From: Varroa destructor
Lineage: Eukaryota; Arthropoda; Arachnida; Mesostigmata; Varroidae
Reading direction: 5' to 3'
Length of the DNA: 64,000 nucleotides
Assembly (NCBI RefSeq): GCF_002443255.2
Contig: NW_019211454.1
Location: forward strand, 26,977,344 to 27,041,343
The notes under the pieces are model-generated. The model searched no databases. It was not told the origin of the DNA and saw only the letters and a program-made list of their open reading frames with translations. Every line of letters starts with the position of its first letter. Within the stretch, counting starts at the first letter, position 1. The translations under genes and the position numbers were made by a program. This document shows, in pieces, positions 1 to 12,902 of the stretch.

Positions 1-2441
1 TCACTCCTTACGTAAGGTTCCCTGAGCTAAACATTTGATCATGCTACGATCACTATAGAATGACGTTATAGACTCAAATAGGAGCGGTTGGCCAGTGTTA
101 AAAGCTTAGACGAACGAATAGGAGGCATAGGAAAAGAGCAAACTCAAAAGAAAACTGATGAAAACGGAGAAAGGGACGATGAAATGGAAAACGGAAGAAA
201 GAGAATGAAAAAGCTTTATTCTTTACAGATAATCATTTGATCCCCAGGAGTTGAATCGGGATCTTCTTTGGACGTCGCATTGCTAGACGTCGTATGCAAG
301 TGTATGGCGGCAATCTGCAAGTGTGGCTATGTCAGCTTCTCAGCAGAGCCATCTGCTGCGACGCCTTAAAGAATATTTGACAGGAACGGGTGGAAAACCA
401 TTGAGCTTAGCGACAAGTGCCGTCTAAATGCCTAATTTTGAACGATAGGCATTAAATGATATGAAAGATATTTTTGTAAGAGGGAATTGCCGCATGTAAA
501 TATCAGTTGTTTCGAATATCTATAAGATATACGCAAATTTTTCGTTTTGATAAGTACAACACGAAAATTCGTATAGAACTGTGTTCAATAGAGAGGTGCC
601 AACATGTTCTTGTGAAGATGCTAGCCCCACAGTATGGCTAGGGAACGTCCAACGCACTTTCAATAATTTGGTGTACGCGTCTGCTTAAAACGACGCAAAA
701 ATAATACCCGTCATTGTTACATTCTCAATACTTGCATAATATAATGTATTCCTTAATGCTGTTTGATACGCCCGCATTTGACAATAAAGGAGCTGTGGTC
801 TATCTGCAGCAATGAGTTTCGTGCGTTATAACAACTCGAACAAAACATATAGCTTTATATATTTAGTAGCATTAATAACATTATGAGCGTTCAGAGGGCT
901 ATATCGACACACCTAATAGAGACAGGCTATAGTAAAACTACAAAGCATTTAATTTCCACTTTTGTATGTGTGTTTAAATTCAGTATCTGTACATACATAA
1001 TAGCACATAACAGCCAGAATACTTTTACAAATTGAATCGGAGTTCTGTTTCGAATATCTAATCAAACTTGATATTCGACTTGTTAGATCAACTACGTATT
1101 AATAAGACAATGATCAGCGATTTCAGAGACAGTTTTCTGCATGTGCGTTTCATCGTCGAAGACGGAATGCAAGCTTGTCACCGTTGTCGCATAAGCAGAT
1201 TAGTTCACGTGTGCCATTGCTATCGGACTGCGCGTGCGAATTGGATCGCACGGTGGTCGCAGGGAATAAGTACTTGCATATTGCATGATGATAATTTGCG
1301 CATGGAAAAGATCCAGGTATCATGGTTCATTGTTGGTGCCGCTGCTATCATTGATCCAAACAAGAGGCTAGCTGGATCAACGCCGTTGTTCAGACCCACC
1401 GCCCGCTCTACCAATATCGACGGAACGCTTGAAATTGCTCCTATCGAAATATTAGTTACAGGTCGCTAAGGTGAGCAGTTTCGTTATATACTGAGTGATC
1501 CGTGAGCGTCACGTTCTGGCATTTTACTTCTCTTCTAAAAATTACTGAATTTAAATTGAATTGAAAATGAAAGAAAACATTAGTCAAACATAAATATAAC
1601 GCACCGTGTACCATCAGAAATACAAAATATGTACTGATTTAATTATTATTTAGTTTTATTCGAAACGTGAATGCAAGAACGCGATCGAATCTGGGTTTTT
1701 CTCATTCACGTCCACTTCATTGTAGGTAAGTCATGGAGACACAAAACAGATGTACAATGTAATAACACATTGAATGGTAATTCAAATTTAGTTTACTCAC
1801 GCAGTTCGTTGTACTTTTTTGTTAAATTTATTGAATTCACGCATCGATACACATATGCTAGTTCTATTAAAATCAGAGCCAAAAACCAATGGTTTAGCTG
1901 ACTTTCATGTTCGTATTTAAACTAAGCCAAGCGCCACGTTTTACTATGCTGGTAACAGAATTAAGACTTTTTTTTTTCCATGACTAGAGTATCAGCCTTA
2001 ATGCTTCACAAATTTTGGCAGAATCTAAAAAAAAATTATGTTTGGTATTAATGATCCATATTTGTTAGTGTATTGTATGAAGGAAAAGGTGCGGTCACCC
2101 AAATTTACGTAATACTAGCTTGCATGAAAACTGCTGCCAAATCTCACAAATGTTCACGGTCGCTAAGCAAACCTATTTTGCTGGCAAAGGTTAACGTCTA
2201 AGTAGTCTTTCATCCTGCAGTTGTTTCTGCTAGAATTGCGTTGTGAAGGCGGGTCAAAGCCACGTGAAGGCGCTCGTGCCCGCTTCTCAATTTTAATATA
2301 GTAAAAGGTTGATTATATTAATATTTCAATATATTGCGCCTCTACCTAGGCAGCTGCATATCCGGGAACCCCTTTCAACGGCTGCGAGACGAGAACACTG
2401 GTTTAGCTAAGGGTAAAAGGAACTACTTGTTGTTGTTCTCT

Positions 2442-2454
2442 CCCCCCCCCCCCC
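2442..2454. repeat. Poly-C run (13 C)
   Basis: An uninterrupted run of 13 cytosines, rare in this AT-rich sequence. A matching 13-G run lies at 51143-51155. Such runs are length-variable and error-prone in sequencing. Confidence 0.95.
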
Positions 2455-3060
2455 AGTTTTTTCGTCCCTAACAGGATATGGCGGTGTTGCCTTCAGGTAC
2501 GTTTTTTGGGTGATGTGTCTGGCAAGCAATGAATGGCAAAAAATAGTAAAATGAGACCGAAAATATACGCTTACTGGGTGGATGGTGACATCTCCATATT
2601 GAAGAAGCAATTATGTACTTAGTGTCAGCAGCAGATGATCTTTAACGGTTTGCACTCTCTCCCGCAGGCCGGCTACCTGTGCGCTTATATAAGTAACTGG
2701 AGCGTTAATTGACAGTCAAATACTGCTAGATCACCCGTAGCTGTACTTTAATGCCGAAGAACTTGGTCGAGCGAAAGAAATCAATTTGCCTTTAACTTAA
2801 AGATGATAGGCATCCTCGATTCCTCTATAATTTTGTCGTTTCAGATCTAACTTAAAAGCATCGAATATTGATACATTTGAGCTAAAGAAAAGTTATTCCG
2901 CAGTCATTATGGCTTAAAACGAGCTAAACTTATTCTATCAATTATTGTGTATTGGATCGCCCATAGCACTTGATAAAGCCTATTAGGTGGCCAGGCATTA
3001 GCCAGTTTCTCTCACGAGGAATTCTATAAAATATTCCGCCAAATACGAACACTCACTTTA

Positions 3061-3087
<27 letters not shown>
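3061..3087. repeat. (TC)n microsatellite
   Basis: About 13.5 perfect TC units directly followed by a T run. Simple-sequence repeat with no evident function. Confidence 0.95.
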
Positions 3088-3094
<7 letters not shown>

Positions 3095-5899
3095 TTGTCA
3101 CTACGCTCGCACTAATGTAAACATTATCACTTAAACCAGGCTGTCAGGAATCGCAGTCAGCGAAGTTCCTAAGCTGTGCCAGGAGTTGAATAGGCCAGTG
3201 AAGTAAGGGAGCGGGGCAGCACGCAAAGGCGATCCGGTCTATTCTTCGCGGTGCTACGTAATACGGCAGCAGTAGTGTTACGTTCAAAAATAATGGTAAC
3301 GCCGACAATGACTACACTCCAGCATTCATTACCAGACTCACAAACATATCGGACATAACTATGCGTGTTGGAGGTAAAATGAGAGCAGTGTTCGGCGTCT
3401 CTCTTTCGTGTTGTAGGTGTCTGCTCATCTCCGAACGTGTCCTCTATTTGTGCATGTATGAATAACAGACGTTTCTGAGTGATTTAACTGACCGTGATGA
3501 TCAAACCACTAACTACCGAATGGCATTATTGTCTCATTATTCGTTCAGATAAATATTTTGTTTCAGTTTTTTGTGTAGTTTTAAAGTCGGTTTTGTCAAT
3601 GTACAGGATTGAAGAAAACTGCCATGGATCTTCAGTCTGATCAAAAATATTCTTGAGAGATTTCTGTGCGCAGTGCCCTTGATACTCGAGAAATTCTACT
3701 CTATCAACATTGCTGTGACTCGTAGTCCTCGTAGACACGAAGCTTTATGGTCTTGGTGGCCACATACACTGAGGTATGAACAGGAAGCGAAGCCAAGGAA
3801 CAGAAGCTAAGAGAATCTCTGGGGTGACGACGCTGAGGACAAAGGATGGAGCAATCTATCTCAGCTGAATTGAGCAATTTTCTCGGCACTGCATTTATAC
3901 TAGCAGCGCAGGTTTGCGACGACACTTTTCGTTATTGTCATTTTCATTCAGTGCCTCTGGATAGCTTCTCCGTAGTATCGTGGCATTGTAATTTCGTCGC
4001 GTGTAGGCTTTACAAGCCACTCCAGAGATATAGTTAGCGTACGAGGTACATTGTCCCCGTAAACTGGTGCTAATTTTAGCAAATTTAGAATTCAAATAAA
4101 GTTAAACAAGTTCGCCGCCGCTGATTTCCTACGGCAGTCGATATTATTTTTGATACTGCAATACGACAAAATCTTTAGCTCCTTAGACGATTTCTAACGG
4201 AATCGTTGTATGTTATGCTGTAATGTCCACTATTGTACACTAATTACATCGAAATGACGACCGACGTATAAAACAAATCGCCTTTCAAGGTTTATATCCA
4301 ACATGGGTTCTGTAATAGTTTGGTGTTATCTACTGAGGTATTTGGGAGGCAACTTGGAAATTACGTGTCTGAGAACAACATCGAAAGTAAAATCGTCACT
4401 TTTGGAAAAGTTTAAAGTAGGATGCGAAAAACACATATTGAGATGCGTAAAGGAAACAAATATACACAGCGCAGGCTGCAAAACAAAAATGATACAAAAA
4501 TCCATAGCCTAGCGCGACGTGAACTTAAAGCGGATTTTCACGTGGTGTGGATCTTTAACTGACCGTGTGTCCTTTGAAGCAAAGGACTTTGGGTTAAAAA
4601 AAACTTATCTGAAAGGATGGCCCGCACATTACCCATCTGCAGGCACATTTCTAACCTGCGAAATGATCGAAAGAGTTGTGCGTTACAACTCGTACAATTA
4701 CTATATTTTAATGTTCGCCTAATTTGTTAAGAAAGAGTCACTTAAAAGGAGTCGCTGATTATTATTTAACGTGTTCTCGTAATGACAGAAAAGCGGAGTC
4801 TACGGCTACAATACAGAAATTGTTTTATCTGTGAGGCCTCGCTGATGATTCACATAATAAAAGCTCAAACGGTAAGCTATGGGGAGGTAACTTGACCTGC
4901 TCGGCTGCTTCTGCTACGGCCGCCTCTGAGCTAAAGTTTTCATTCAAGTAATGAGTGGACCAGACTGGGATAAGGGTTCCGCTTTGAGTCATCCGTCGTA
5001 GAACAGAAGTGTGTGGAATATCAATAAAAATTATGCGATTCCTTCTAGTTCAATGTACTAGCTATCATTGCGACCGACAGGCCTCGCATCCATTCGCACT
5101 CTGTTTTGTCAACTCCAAGAACAATTTATAAGGAATAACAAAGACGCTGGAAAAAAACTGTGAAAAACAAAAATATCTCCTGTATACATCTCTGGCCCCA
5201 TAATACGTAACTACTTCACTCTCATTGTGACGTCTATTATGTAGCACAAACCATCCAGGCTCTTTCTTAAATACATCATGCCCACGTCGTATATATATAA
5301 TAGTAAGCGGGTTCTTATGTTTAGCACAACTGGAAGAGCAGAAAACACCATAAACAATTCAAATGTAGCTTACACGTAGCATAAAAAGAAGGTGAATAGA
5401 ATTAAGACGAAATCAGCGGCCGACAGAACGAGCGCAAAACGACAAAAGCATCAACCTATATCTTTTCAATAGATTTCGCAGTGGTCGCGTCCCCCTAAAT
5501 AATCGTTTTTTCGCTAAATTGATTTTCTCTAACGAATCCTACCACAGCACAGAGTATTATATAAAGCTACGCAGGCTCAGTGTTAGGGCAGCGTAGAACC
5601 TGAGCGCGTGCTATAAATTCCCTTGCATTGACCTGATGTTTATAATAATATCTCTGCATGTGCCTCTGCTCCTAACCAATTGTAGTATGATGCGTCTACA
5701 GCATCGTTATTGTACAGTGTCCTACGATATTGTGTGTAGATCATCCTGATCATGTTTTCCTAATGCAGTAACTAGATGAAAACCAGCTGATGTTATCAAA
5801 GCCTGCGCCCAAGGAAAAGAAGTGCGGCTTAACGCCTGTAGCTTGCCATACTTCGAGCGCATTTAGCTACCGGCCGTAATACGCGGCAGGTCTGTGTAT

Positions 5900-6014
5900 A
5901 AACGACAACTCTATACGAGCAATGATGAACAGGGCGCAGACGAGGGAGCAAAGTCCACGAGGGGTCGCGTGGCGTTACTGCTATGGCTGCCACCAGTGGC
6001 GCTGACTGGCAACA
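5900..6014 (+). other. Possible first exon with start codon
   Basis: A GC-richer patch carries a TATA-like TATAAA near 5899. An ATG at 5983 has G at -3 and G at +4, a favourable initiation context. The frame from it (MAATSGADWQ) runs 32 nt to a consensus donor, ACA/GTGAGTAT, at 6014/6015. Two overlapping upstream ATGs open a frame that stops before the donor, which would weaken this start. No protein can be recognised from ten residues, so this rests only on site quality. Confidence 0.2.
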
Positions 6015-6019
6015 GTGAG

Positions 6020-9000
6020 TATCCTTTGGATTGATGCTCCTACAAAGTTTGGCCTGAGGAATGAAGTGGTTGGGGCAAGATGAAGGAGCTGAAGGGAAGG
6101 GAGCAGCGATTCAATTTATCAGGGAGCAGGCACGTATTCCATGAAACACCATACCACTCGAGTAGTTCGATTCAGTCGAGAGCGCTCTATAGACCAGCTT
6201 GCTTCTGTTCCGGCTGCATATATGGGCACGACAAAAGCTACCTCGTAAGGGCCGGTTACATTTTTCGGAACCGCATCGGTCTATGTTGTTCGTAGTGCAG
6301 ATTTAGGTGCTGCGGTAGCAGTAGATGTTGGTAGTAGCTATTACTGCCAAAGTCATCATCCAAAACTCCATTCCAATATCAGCTGCAGTAGACCTGCAGT
6401 TATTCAGCAAAAAGCCGTGCTGTAAAATGATGCTGAAAAAGTAGTATCCCTATCAATGCCGGTTTAAAAAACGGTACAAAAGATGTCTGCGACAGCCATG
6501 AGGAAGCAGGAAGCACGGAAATTGAGAAAACAGAGATAAGGATGGGATACGAAAGCGGCGGCAAAGACGAAACGGTTAACGAATAGTTTGCTCCTTCGAC
6601 CTGCTAACATGATCAATGTCTTCTCTGTTGTTACCTTGTCAAAACCATGTCATCACTTTTACCTCAGGATGTCTAGCAGGGTTCCTGGATGCAGGGTAGT
6701 TTCAATTAGCATCACGATATGTACACAACGACGTTTGCTAAAATGATTGGGTCGTCTGAAAGCTGTCCTTCAACTTTTGTGCGGTACTAATCCCTAGCTG
6801 TAAGTAATTTGAACTGTATTTTCTTAATAGTTGACTATTAAATATACAAGATCTTTAAGTTGAGCTTGACACGCGGGTCTAAACGAAATACCCGGAATGG
6901 GATAACGTCGCCCGTAATAATATATTTTTTTAGAACCATAACATTGTAAAATGTCAGTCGTCAAGCAATGCTTGAAGCACTTCCCGTCGTTGAATAACCT
7001 TTCCAACTGGAACCGTTGAGGATCTTGACGATTTTACCTTCACTCCAAGTATTAATAGAACACTTATTTAGGATATACCAGAAGTGTATTAAAATAACTG
7101 TCGGTGTTTATTCTGTTTTCAGATGTTCTTTTGTATTGTGTAATTAGGTAAAAACTGATTTACGCTTACAGCTCTCGCAGTCGTATACTTTCAGATTCAG
7201 CTCTCTTAGATTTTGCATGAGACGATTTGACACTGACCAAGTCGAGATGCGAGATTTTCTTGTAAGCTCTCTCTTCCCATACGGATGTGAACCACCTCTG
7301 GCAAAATTCCCAAAAAAATTCCCAAAATACCTATCATTTAAAACGTTTCGTGTAACTGAAGCCGGAAGCGCTTTATATCACACATCGAGAATTTTTGCTC
7401 AACTTGGCTATCGGCAAGCAGCCGTAAAGCGAAAATGCTTGAATAGGATCAAATACCTAGGTCATAGAATACGATACGTTATTAAGGTGATACGTTATTA
7501 ACTAAAAGTATTATAACTGTGTAGATATATCCGAATATTGAATATGCCTTGTGTGAGAAATTCGAAAGATGTTTTTTTTGTATACGACGGTGTTGGCTGT
7601 TGTGACGATGTACGCAAAGGGAACCAACACGACAAAGGGGGTTTCTAGCAGATGCAAGGGAACTAAATTTAGATTGAAGTAACTTTGATAGCTAATAACC
7701 CGACGACCGTCTTTTGATAATCAACATCATTATTTCACTCGTCGGCTTCACTAATGATATCCAATATTGTACTGAAAAAGAAATCTATATGTAAATTACT
7801 ATAGGCGTCGTTGTATTTTAGTAGGTAAACATGCAAACCAGAATCATCCCAGCATTCCGCATCTTCCCCTTTTTACGCTCGTTTATAACAAAATAAAATG
7901 TGGCTGATACGAAGGCCTGTGGCAGCATTCGAAACGTTACCGTACAGAAATTTTCTATTTCTGAGACTTTACCTTTACTTATGTAAGACCAGTCATGGTC
8001 AACGACCACTAATCAGTTAGCCAGTGCTCATTTGCTCTCTGCTAGAATAACGACCCGTAGTCGTTATAGGTTGGATTACCTCATTTGTCTGCTCGTCGAC
8101 AGGCCTCCCTTATATCCTCAAGCAAAAGCAAGGGACAACAGCAAAAAATGGCATTTGATACAGAGCAAATGACTCCGTCCATGCTTGATCGTACCTAACA
8201 TAACGATGTGCTAACTTTTTACTGTTCACTCGACTGACTCGACCTGAAGCTGACGCCGTGGTATTCCCTAATCATCTGAAGTTGCACGACAGAAATCGTC
8301 GTATAGAGACTCTGACATCAATATGCATTTGCTTTCAGACTAAGAAACACATCGCAAGTGAACCTGGGCTAAGCAGTGATGGAATGTTAGAAGACTTGAA
8401 GAAAGAATTGCGGACGAACACTAGTAGTTAACCTAAGGACTCTGTGATAGACGTTCGGAAAACTCTATTAAGCTGGGGTAACAGGAAAACCCGTGTTCTT
8501 GAGACGCTTCTATTTCCCTGTATATACTTATAGCCTTAGAGTGTTGTACATCCTTGATACGCTCTGTGTCGCACTGGTTTCTGCCTATGTAATAATTAAA
8601 GTTTATTATTTTTTTTTCAAACTCAATCGGGGCCATACCAGTCGCTGAATTATTTGAAGGCGATGAGCAGGCACGGAAGATGATCGTAACTGGAATCCGT
8701 ATCATACCTCAACATCCAAAGAGCAATACACGTACGCACTCTTCAAGAGTGCCTCTATGGCCAGCCTTTTTATGATTTACTAATTCTGTAAGGCGAGAGC
8801 AGGCCTAAGGTGGAGGCCCATCATATTTTAACAGAAGGAACAACCACAAATGTTGTTTACGCGTCATAAATGGATGACATCGTTGGCATATTAGGTAAGT
8901 GATTATTTACGGATGCCAATAAATAGAAGGGTGATTTGTTTTAGCACTAATGTGGCAGTAACGTTCTGATCATTAGCTCCTAATCAAATTTACAAATAGC

Positions 9001-10460
9001 CAGATCCTAACGCCGGTCCTTTTCGCAGCTAATGGTTCGGAGCTTTACTCTCTGCTAAATGATGAAAGAGTAACTTCAAATTAATGCTTTCGATATTTTC
9101 TCTTGACGATTTTCAGCGCGAGTTCACAGAACGAGTCTACGGATTCAGATAAGCTGTTTGAATGACTGGCTTCCCCGTTGGAGTGCTATGATCGCTGGAT
9201 GCAGACAAGGCATATCGTCATATGACCACTTAGAATTCCTCGTCGTCAAATCTCCCGCCCCTGTCGTCAGGACATGTATTAAGCCAATTTTGGTGATGAG
9301 CTTATTTTATAAATCCTTAGAGCAGCTCGTCGTTATATGCGTACTTTATAATTACGCTTTATAATTAAGATATCTTCTTTTAACACTGTATACATCGGTC
9401 TCGTTCTGATATTGAATAGTTGCATTCTATTTAGACAGGAAAAACTATCGTTAAGATTATAGCAAGATATGACCTCGCGGTTAGCAAGAAATAAATCAAC
9501 GGTTACAAATCCTAAACATTTGCACTGGAACAGATGCTTCTTGACGTTTTTTTTTACCAGAAATCTTCTTTCCTGAATTGAAATGATGATATGATACATC
9601 CATAAGCGGCACAGAAAGTTACTACGACTTCATTGATTACTGAACGTTTTGCTTCCTGTTTAACAAACCTCGGCAAGTATAGTTTGCATAGACCGTACTC
9701 AAGTGGTAGGATTCCTTCGAAAGTCAATATCCTATTTGTCGCCTGTAACCAGTTTGAAAACTTGAACAGACGATCAAGCTTTGGTCACTTTCAGGATAAT
9801 GCTTCACTGTTCTGTGTCGCTTCGGAGTGACTACACAGTATACACACTGGAGTAAACTTTTAGTCATTTATCTCTTCTTTGCTTTTCGTCAAATACTCCG
9901 TATAGAGTACCTCTTTTTTTCTGAGTAAAGTGCTAACGTACGTTAACTTTTCTGTGCACTTCTGTCGGGACTGAGGCGAACTGGATGGATTTGCCTGCCG
10001 CCGGGCTGCCTGTTTCTGCCTAACGCATAGCTTGCTAAAGAAAGAAATGTCACTAATATTCCATTCCAATTTCCCCTGATTGTGGAAAATTTATTGCGCC
10101 CTCCGCCATCACCACCTCTGGAAACAGTTTACCAAACGCCATTGGCACATACCCTTGATCTACTCGTCAATCGTTTCTACACGTTCGCACATATTGTGAG
10201 TGGCCTATCATAGCCAAGATCACATGTATCCATAGACTCCCAACGAGTATGTCTAAATATGTATGTTAGGTTGAAGGTTCCTACTATTCGCGCTGCGCCG
10301 CTCTTGTGGCGAGCCATCTGAGCGTGCTGTGTTTGCACAAAAACCCTGTTGTTGTCTTTTGTGTTCGGAAGCAAATCGGATGTCACGGTCACCGCTGGAA
10401 GATGAACGTTCTAGCAAGAAAAAAAAGTACATCTACGGTATCTAGTTTCTTTTTTTAGTA
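6020..10460. other. No supported gene
   Basis: All frames here are below 95 codons and none resembles a known family. A 13-bp direct repeat, GATACGTTATTAA, occurs at 7473-7485 and 7489-7501. An isolated consensus donor (TTAG/GTAAGT) lies near 8894 after a short frame MDDIVGIL, but the ATG context is poor and no upstream exon boundary is visible. Confidence 0.55.
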
Positions 10461-10464
10461 GGGC

Positions 10465-10700
10465 TCGACCGTTGGCGAAGCAGCTTAGGACACTTGTGCT
10501 ATGTACGGAGAGAACACGTTGCTCAAGAGTGGCTTATGAGGTTCAACAAATGATGATCTAGGTCGAAGTACCTTACTTTGAAAGACCCCCCATTTCTGGC
10601 AGGATAAGTTGAAAAAGCTTTTCAGGGAAGGCGTGCGTCAGTTGAGCCTGCTACTTAGTGTGAATGTGAGCTTCGACTGCGGCATTATCATTTATGACCT
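10465..10700 (+). pseudogene. mariner transposase relic, N-terminal part
   Basis: This looks like the remnant of the DNA-binding half of a mariner (Tc1/mariner superfamily) transposase. Reading frame 10465 gives GEAA-stop-DTCAMYGENTL, which fits the helix-turn-helix motif that in mariners ends in a YGE(N/D) signature. A second frame carries W-MRFNK and LKDPP, like the W-x-x-(R/K)F and (D/E)x-R-G-R-P block. A third stretch, near 10603, reads DKLKKLFREG, like the second helix-turn-helix. The match is spread over frames with stops, so the copy is dead. No catalytic domain follows; a T18 run and unrelated sequence come next. The family is known to move by cut-and-paste at TA sites. Subfamily is uncertain, possibly mauritiana-like. 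Confidence 0.6.
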
Positions 10701-10731
10701 TAGCTCAATGAGAATCACTTAAAAGCTTAAA

Positions 10732-10749
10732 TTTTTTTTTTTTTTTTTT
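10732..10749. repeat. Poly-T run (18 T)
   Basis: Eighteen thymines in a row directly after the mariner-like N-terminal relic. It could be a retroposon tail in minus orientation, but no adjoining retroposon body was recognised. Confidence 0.9.
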
Positions 10750-11582
10750 GGTTTTCCACATCAGGGACAACCTAGCCAACACAAATCGGCTTACCACTGC
10801 CGCTCAGTGTCCTGCTCTCTACCGAACAACACGTTCTTAGAATAACAGATTTTTACAGAGAGCCACTACAGACAACGAAAGATGGCGCTTCCAGTAAAAT
10901 GGGATGGGTAACATCAAATGGCAAGTCTCAGTCTAGGCTCAAGCAAGATCTCCATTGTAAGACGGTCCTGATATATGTATTGCGACTACGAAGGCCTGAT
11001 ACAATAGAATAGTTAAAGAAAGCATAACAATTGATAAATATCAATAGTAGTCTAGTTGAACCGGGTTAACGGTTCTATTTACTAGAAAAGGAGGCTTACG
11101 AAGCCTAAATAAACAACATCTTCAAAACTGAGCTCATCTAATTTATATCTAAAATAGATCCGAGCATTTGGCCGAGAGGCGGTAGAAGGTCGGAGGGAAT
11201 AGAGGAGATTGCAGAACGGACCATAGTATCATTGTTTTTACAAAACCGACAATAAAATGTTTGCACATGTTAAATTTTCTTGCTCGTTTGTTAAAGGTTT
11301 TCCTTTACATTATTATTATTATTTTCGTTTTGAATGACGTTATTCGCATGTTTGCGACGATAAAACATACCTTATCAATCTCTCGTGCTACTACAGCTCA
11401 GATACCCACATATGTCACCCATCTTGCCTATTGTATCAATTATACATTTCATTGGATCGGCCTTCTTAAAAATAAGCATACTAACCTTAAATTCTTATCA
11501 CACATAGTATGTCTAGTGCCGTTATAACCACAGAAGAGATCTGAATATCTAAGCTATTATTATGTGCATGTATAAAATATGG

Positions 11583-11584
<2 letters not shown>

Positions 11585-11641
<57 letters not shown>

Positions 11642-11656
11642 CAGAGAGAGAGAGAG
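11585..11656. repeat. (AT)n microsatellite followed by (GA)n
   Basis: About 26 AT units (11585-11637) pass into an imperfect GA tract (11638-11656). This is the longest simple repeat in the window. It is self-complementary in its AT part and likely polymorphic. Confidence 0.97.
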
Positions 11657-11770
11657 CTTTAAAAGTATTGGCCGTTTTAAACCAAGCTGAATGTGCGTCA
11701 TTTTAAATAATGATCTTCTGGTCATTTTTCTGGTAACATTATAATCTGCATAAAAGCATATGCATGTTCT

Positions 11771-12108
11771 ATAGCTTTTGAGCGAAAAATTGTGGTTAGT
11801 GATTTTTGCATGCCTCCATTAAAAAACCATTAAAAATTAGTATTATTAAGGGAGTTCTGCAGAAACCGAAACAAATGGCGGTCTGATGGTGCAAGGTTTG
11901 GGCTATAAGTAAACGTATCAAAATTTCCCATACAGATCCTCTCAGTTTTTGCTGGATAGCTAAATATGTGTGTTGTCTGGCTTTGTCACAGATAAAGACG
12001 ACATCTCTTCTGTCCACTAGTTTTGGTCGACCTTTTCAATAGTTCGCTGTAATCTCGTTAGTTATTAACATTAGGGGCTCGAATTGTGTTGCCAGGTGGT
12101 AGCAATCT
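11771..12108 (-). pseudogene. mariner transposase relic, catalytic domain
   Basis: On the minus strand the sequence reads, in order: RLLPPGNTI near 12108, NRR/DRRDVVF, a degraded H-D-N-A-R-P-H motif (ICDKARQH) with Asp at 11985-11987, QQKLR, W-E-I-L, then in a shifted frame NLAPSD with Asp at 11881-11883, RHLFRFLQNSL, and finally CKNH and QFFAQKL. Exactly 101 nt separate the two Asp codons, one base short of 34 codons. This is the mariner DD34D spacing with a single-base deletion. The first catalytic Asp and both ends were not found. Stops and the frameshift make it inactive. Its HLFRFLQNSL segment is nearly identical at DNA level to the deletion derivative at 22.6 kb, so both come from one subfamily. 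Confidence 0.88.
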
Positions 12109-12109
12109 C

Positions 12110-12890
12110 TTCGCAAGACGATTAAAAGGGATGGCAATAGGGATGGGGTAACTCTTGTGTTGCGACGAAACTACATCGAAATTTTATCATCACTACTAAT
12201 TTCCAGAAATGACTGGCACTCGAGGGCCTACACGAACCAGGACCATGTGGTTTGAACCGTATTCCTATCCACCTCGTTACAGACTTATTAACTATTTGAA
12301 CCCACCCTCAACGATAGAATATAATAATATCATTCTAGGTAGGTTATGCGTATATCAGTAAATTTACTCCTTAGTGGTCTTCCAAATCACATCGTTACTA
12401 AATATTTTGTACAAAAAAACATTTTCTTCAAACGATTCTTAGTTATTTCTCCATTAGCTAACTCTCTCTTTTTCATTCTGTTCTTTAATTTCCTGCCTGA
12501 TTTTGTTCCTTTCCATATCATAACTTCGGCATTCGTTCCCATTGACAAAGCCAACAAAGGCTTCGACCACTACACATAGGGAAACTCCTGCATTTGTTTT
12601 ATAGATGTGTAAGCATTTACTCTCCACAAACTCTTTTCCCTTGAATTTTCTTTACAAAAAGCAGAGCTTAGCAATGATCAGCAAGAGACGAGTACATGTT
12701 CCTATGCAAACCAAACGCATCAGCACGTGAATCCATCTGCGTGGATGTGTGAACGCTACAAAAATAGGCGGCGATGCTTAGCTTGCAAACAATTGCTCTC
12801 ATATCCCCCTTGGCGTACTTCTAACGCCAGCGCATAATAGCGGACTACGTTTCATATGAACTGGCAACCATCTATCCATCTCCGAAAGAG
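12110..12890. other. No supported gene
   Basis: AT-rich sequence upstream (in minus sense) of the mariner relic. It may contain decayed remains of the rest of that element, but no motif could be assigned. Confidence 0.5.
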
Positions 12891-12902
12891 AGCGTGGACA
12901 GA

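Larger units (their letters stand above)
1..5900. other. No supported gene; AT-rich non-coding stretch
   Basis: No protein family is recognised on either strand. The longest frame (1068-1469, +, 133 codons) overlaps a 64-codon frame on the other strand. It ends beside a donor-like CTAAG/GTGAGC at 1469, but neither frame resembles a known protein and this length is near chance expectation. A consensus donor, GTAG/GTAAGT, lies at about 1724 without a convincing exon upstream. The stretch also holds a cytosine run and a TC microsatellite, listed separately. Confidence 0.6.

Noticed and set aside
1068..1469. 133-codon frame as a gene
   Set aside because: Overlapped by an opposite-strand frame, no recognised motif, and of a length expected once or twice by chance in the window.
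5880..6014. Signal-peptide-like GRVALLLWLPPVALTGN in a second frame before the donor at 6014
   Set aside because: That frame has no ATG between an upstream TAG and the hydrophobic stretch.
8870..8894. MDDIVGIL before TTAG/GTAAGT as a first coding exon
   Set aside because: Poor start context, no leader-like composition upstream, and the AG-GT could equally be an acceptor.
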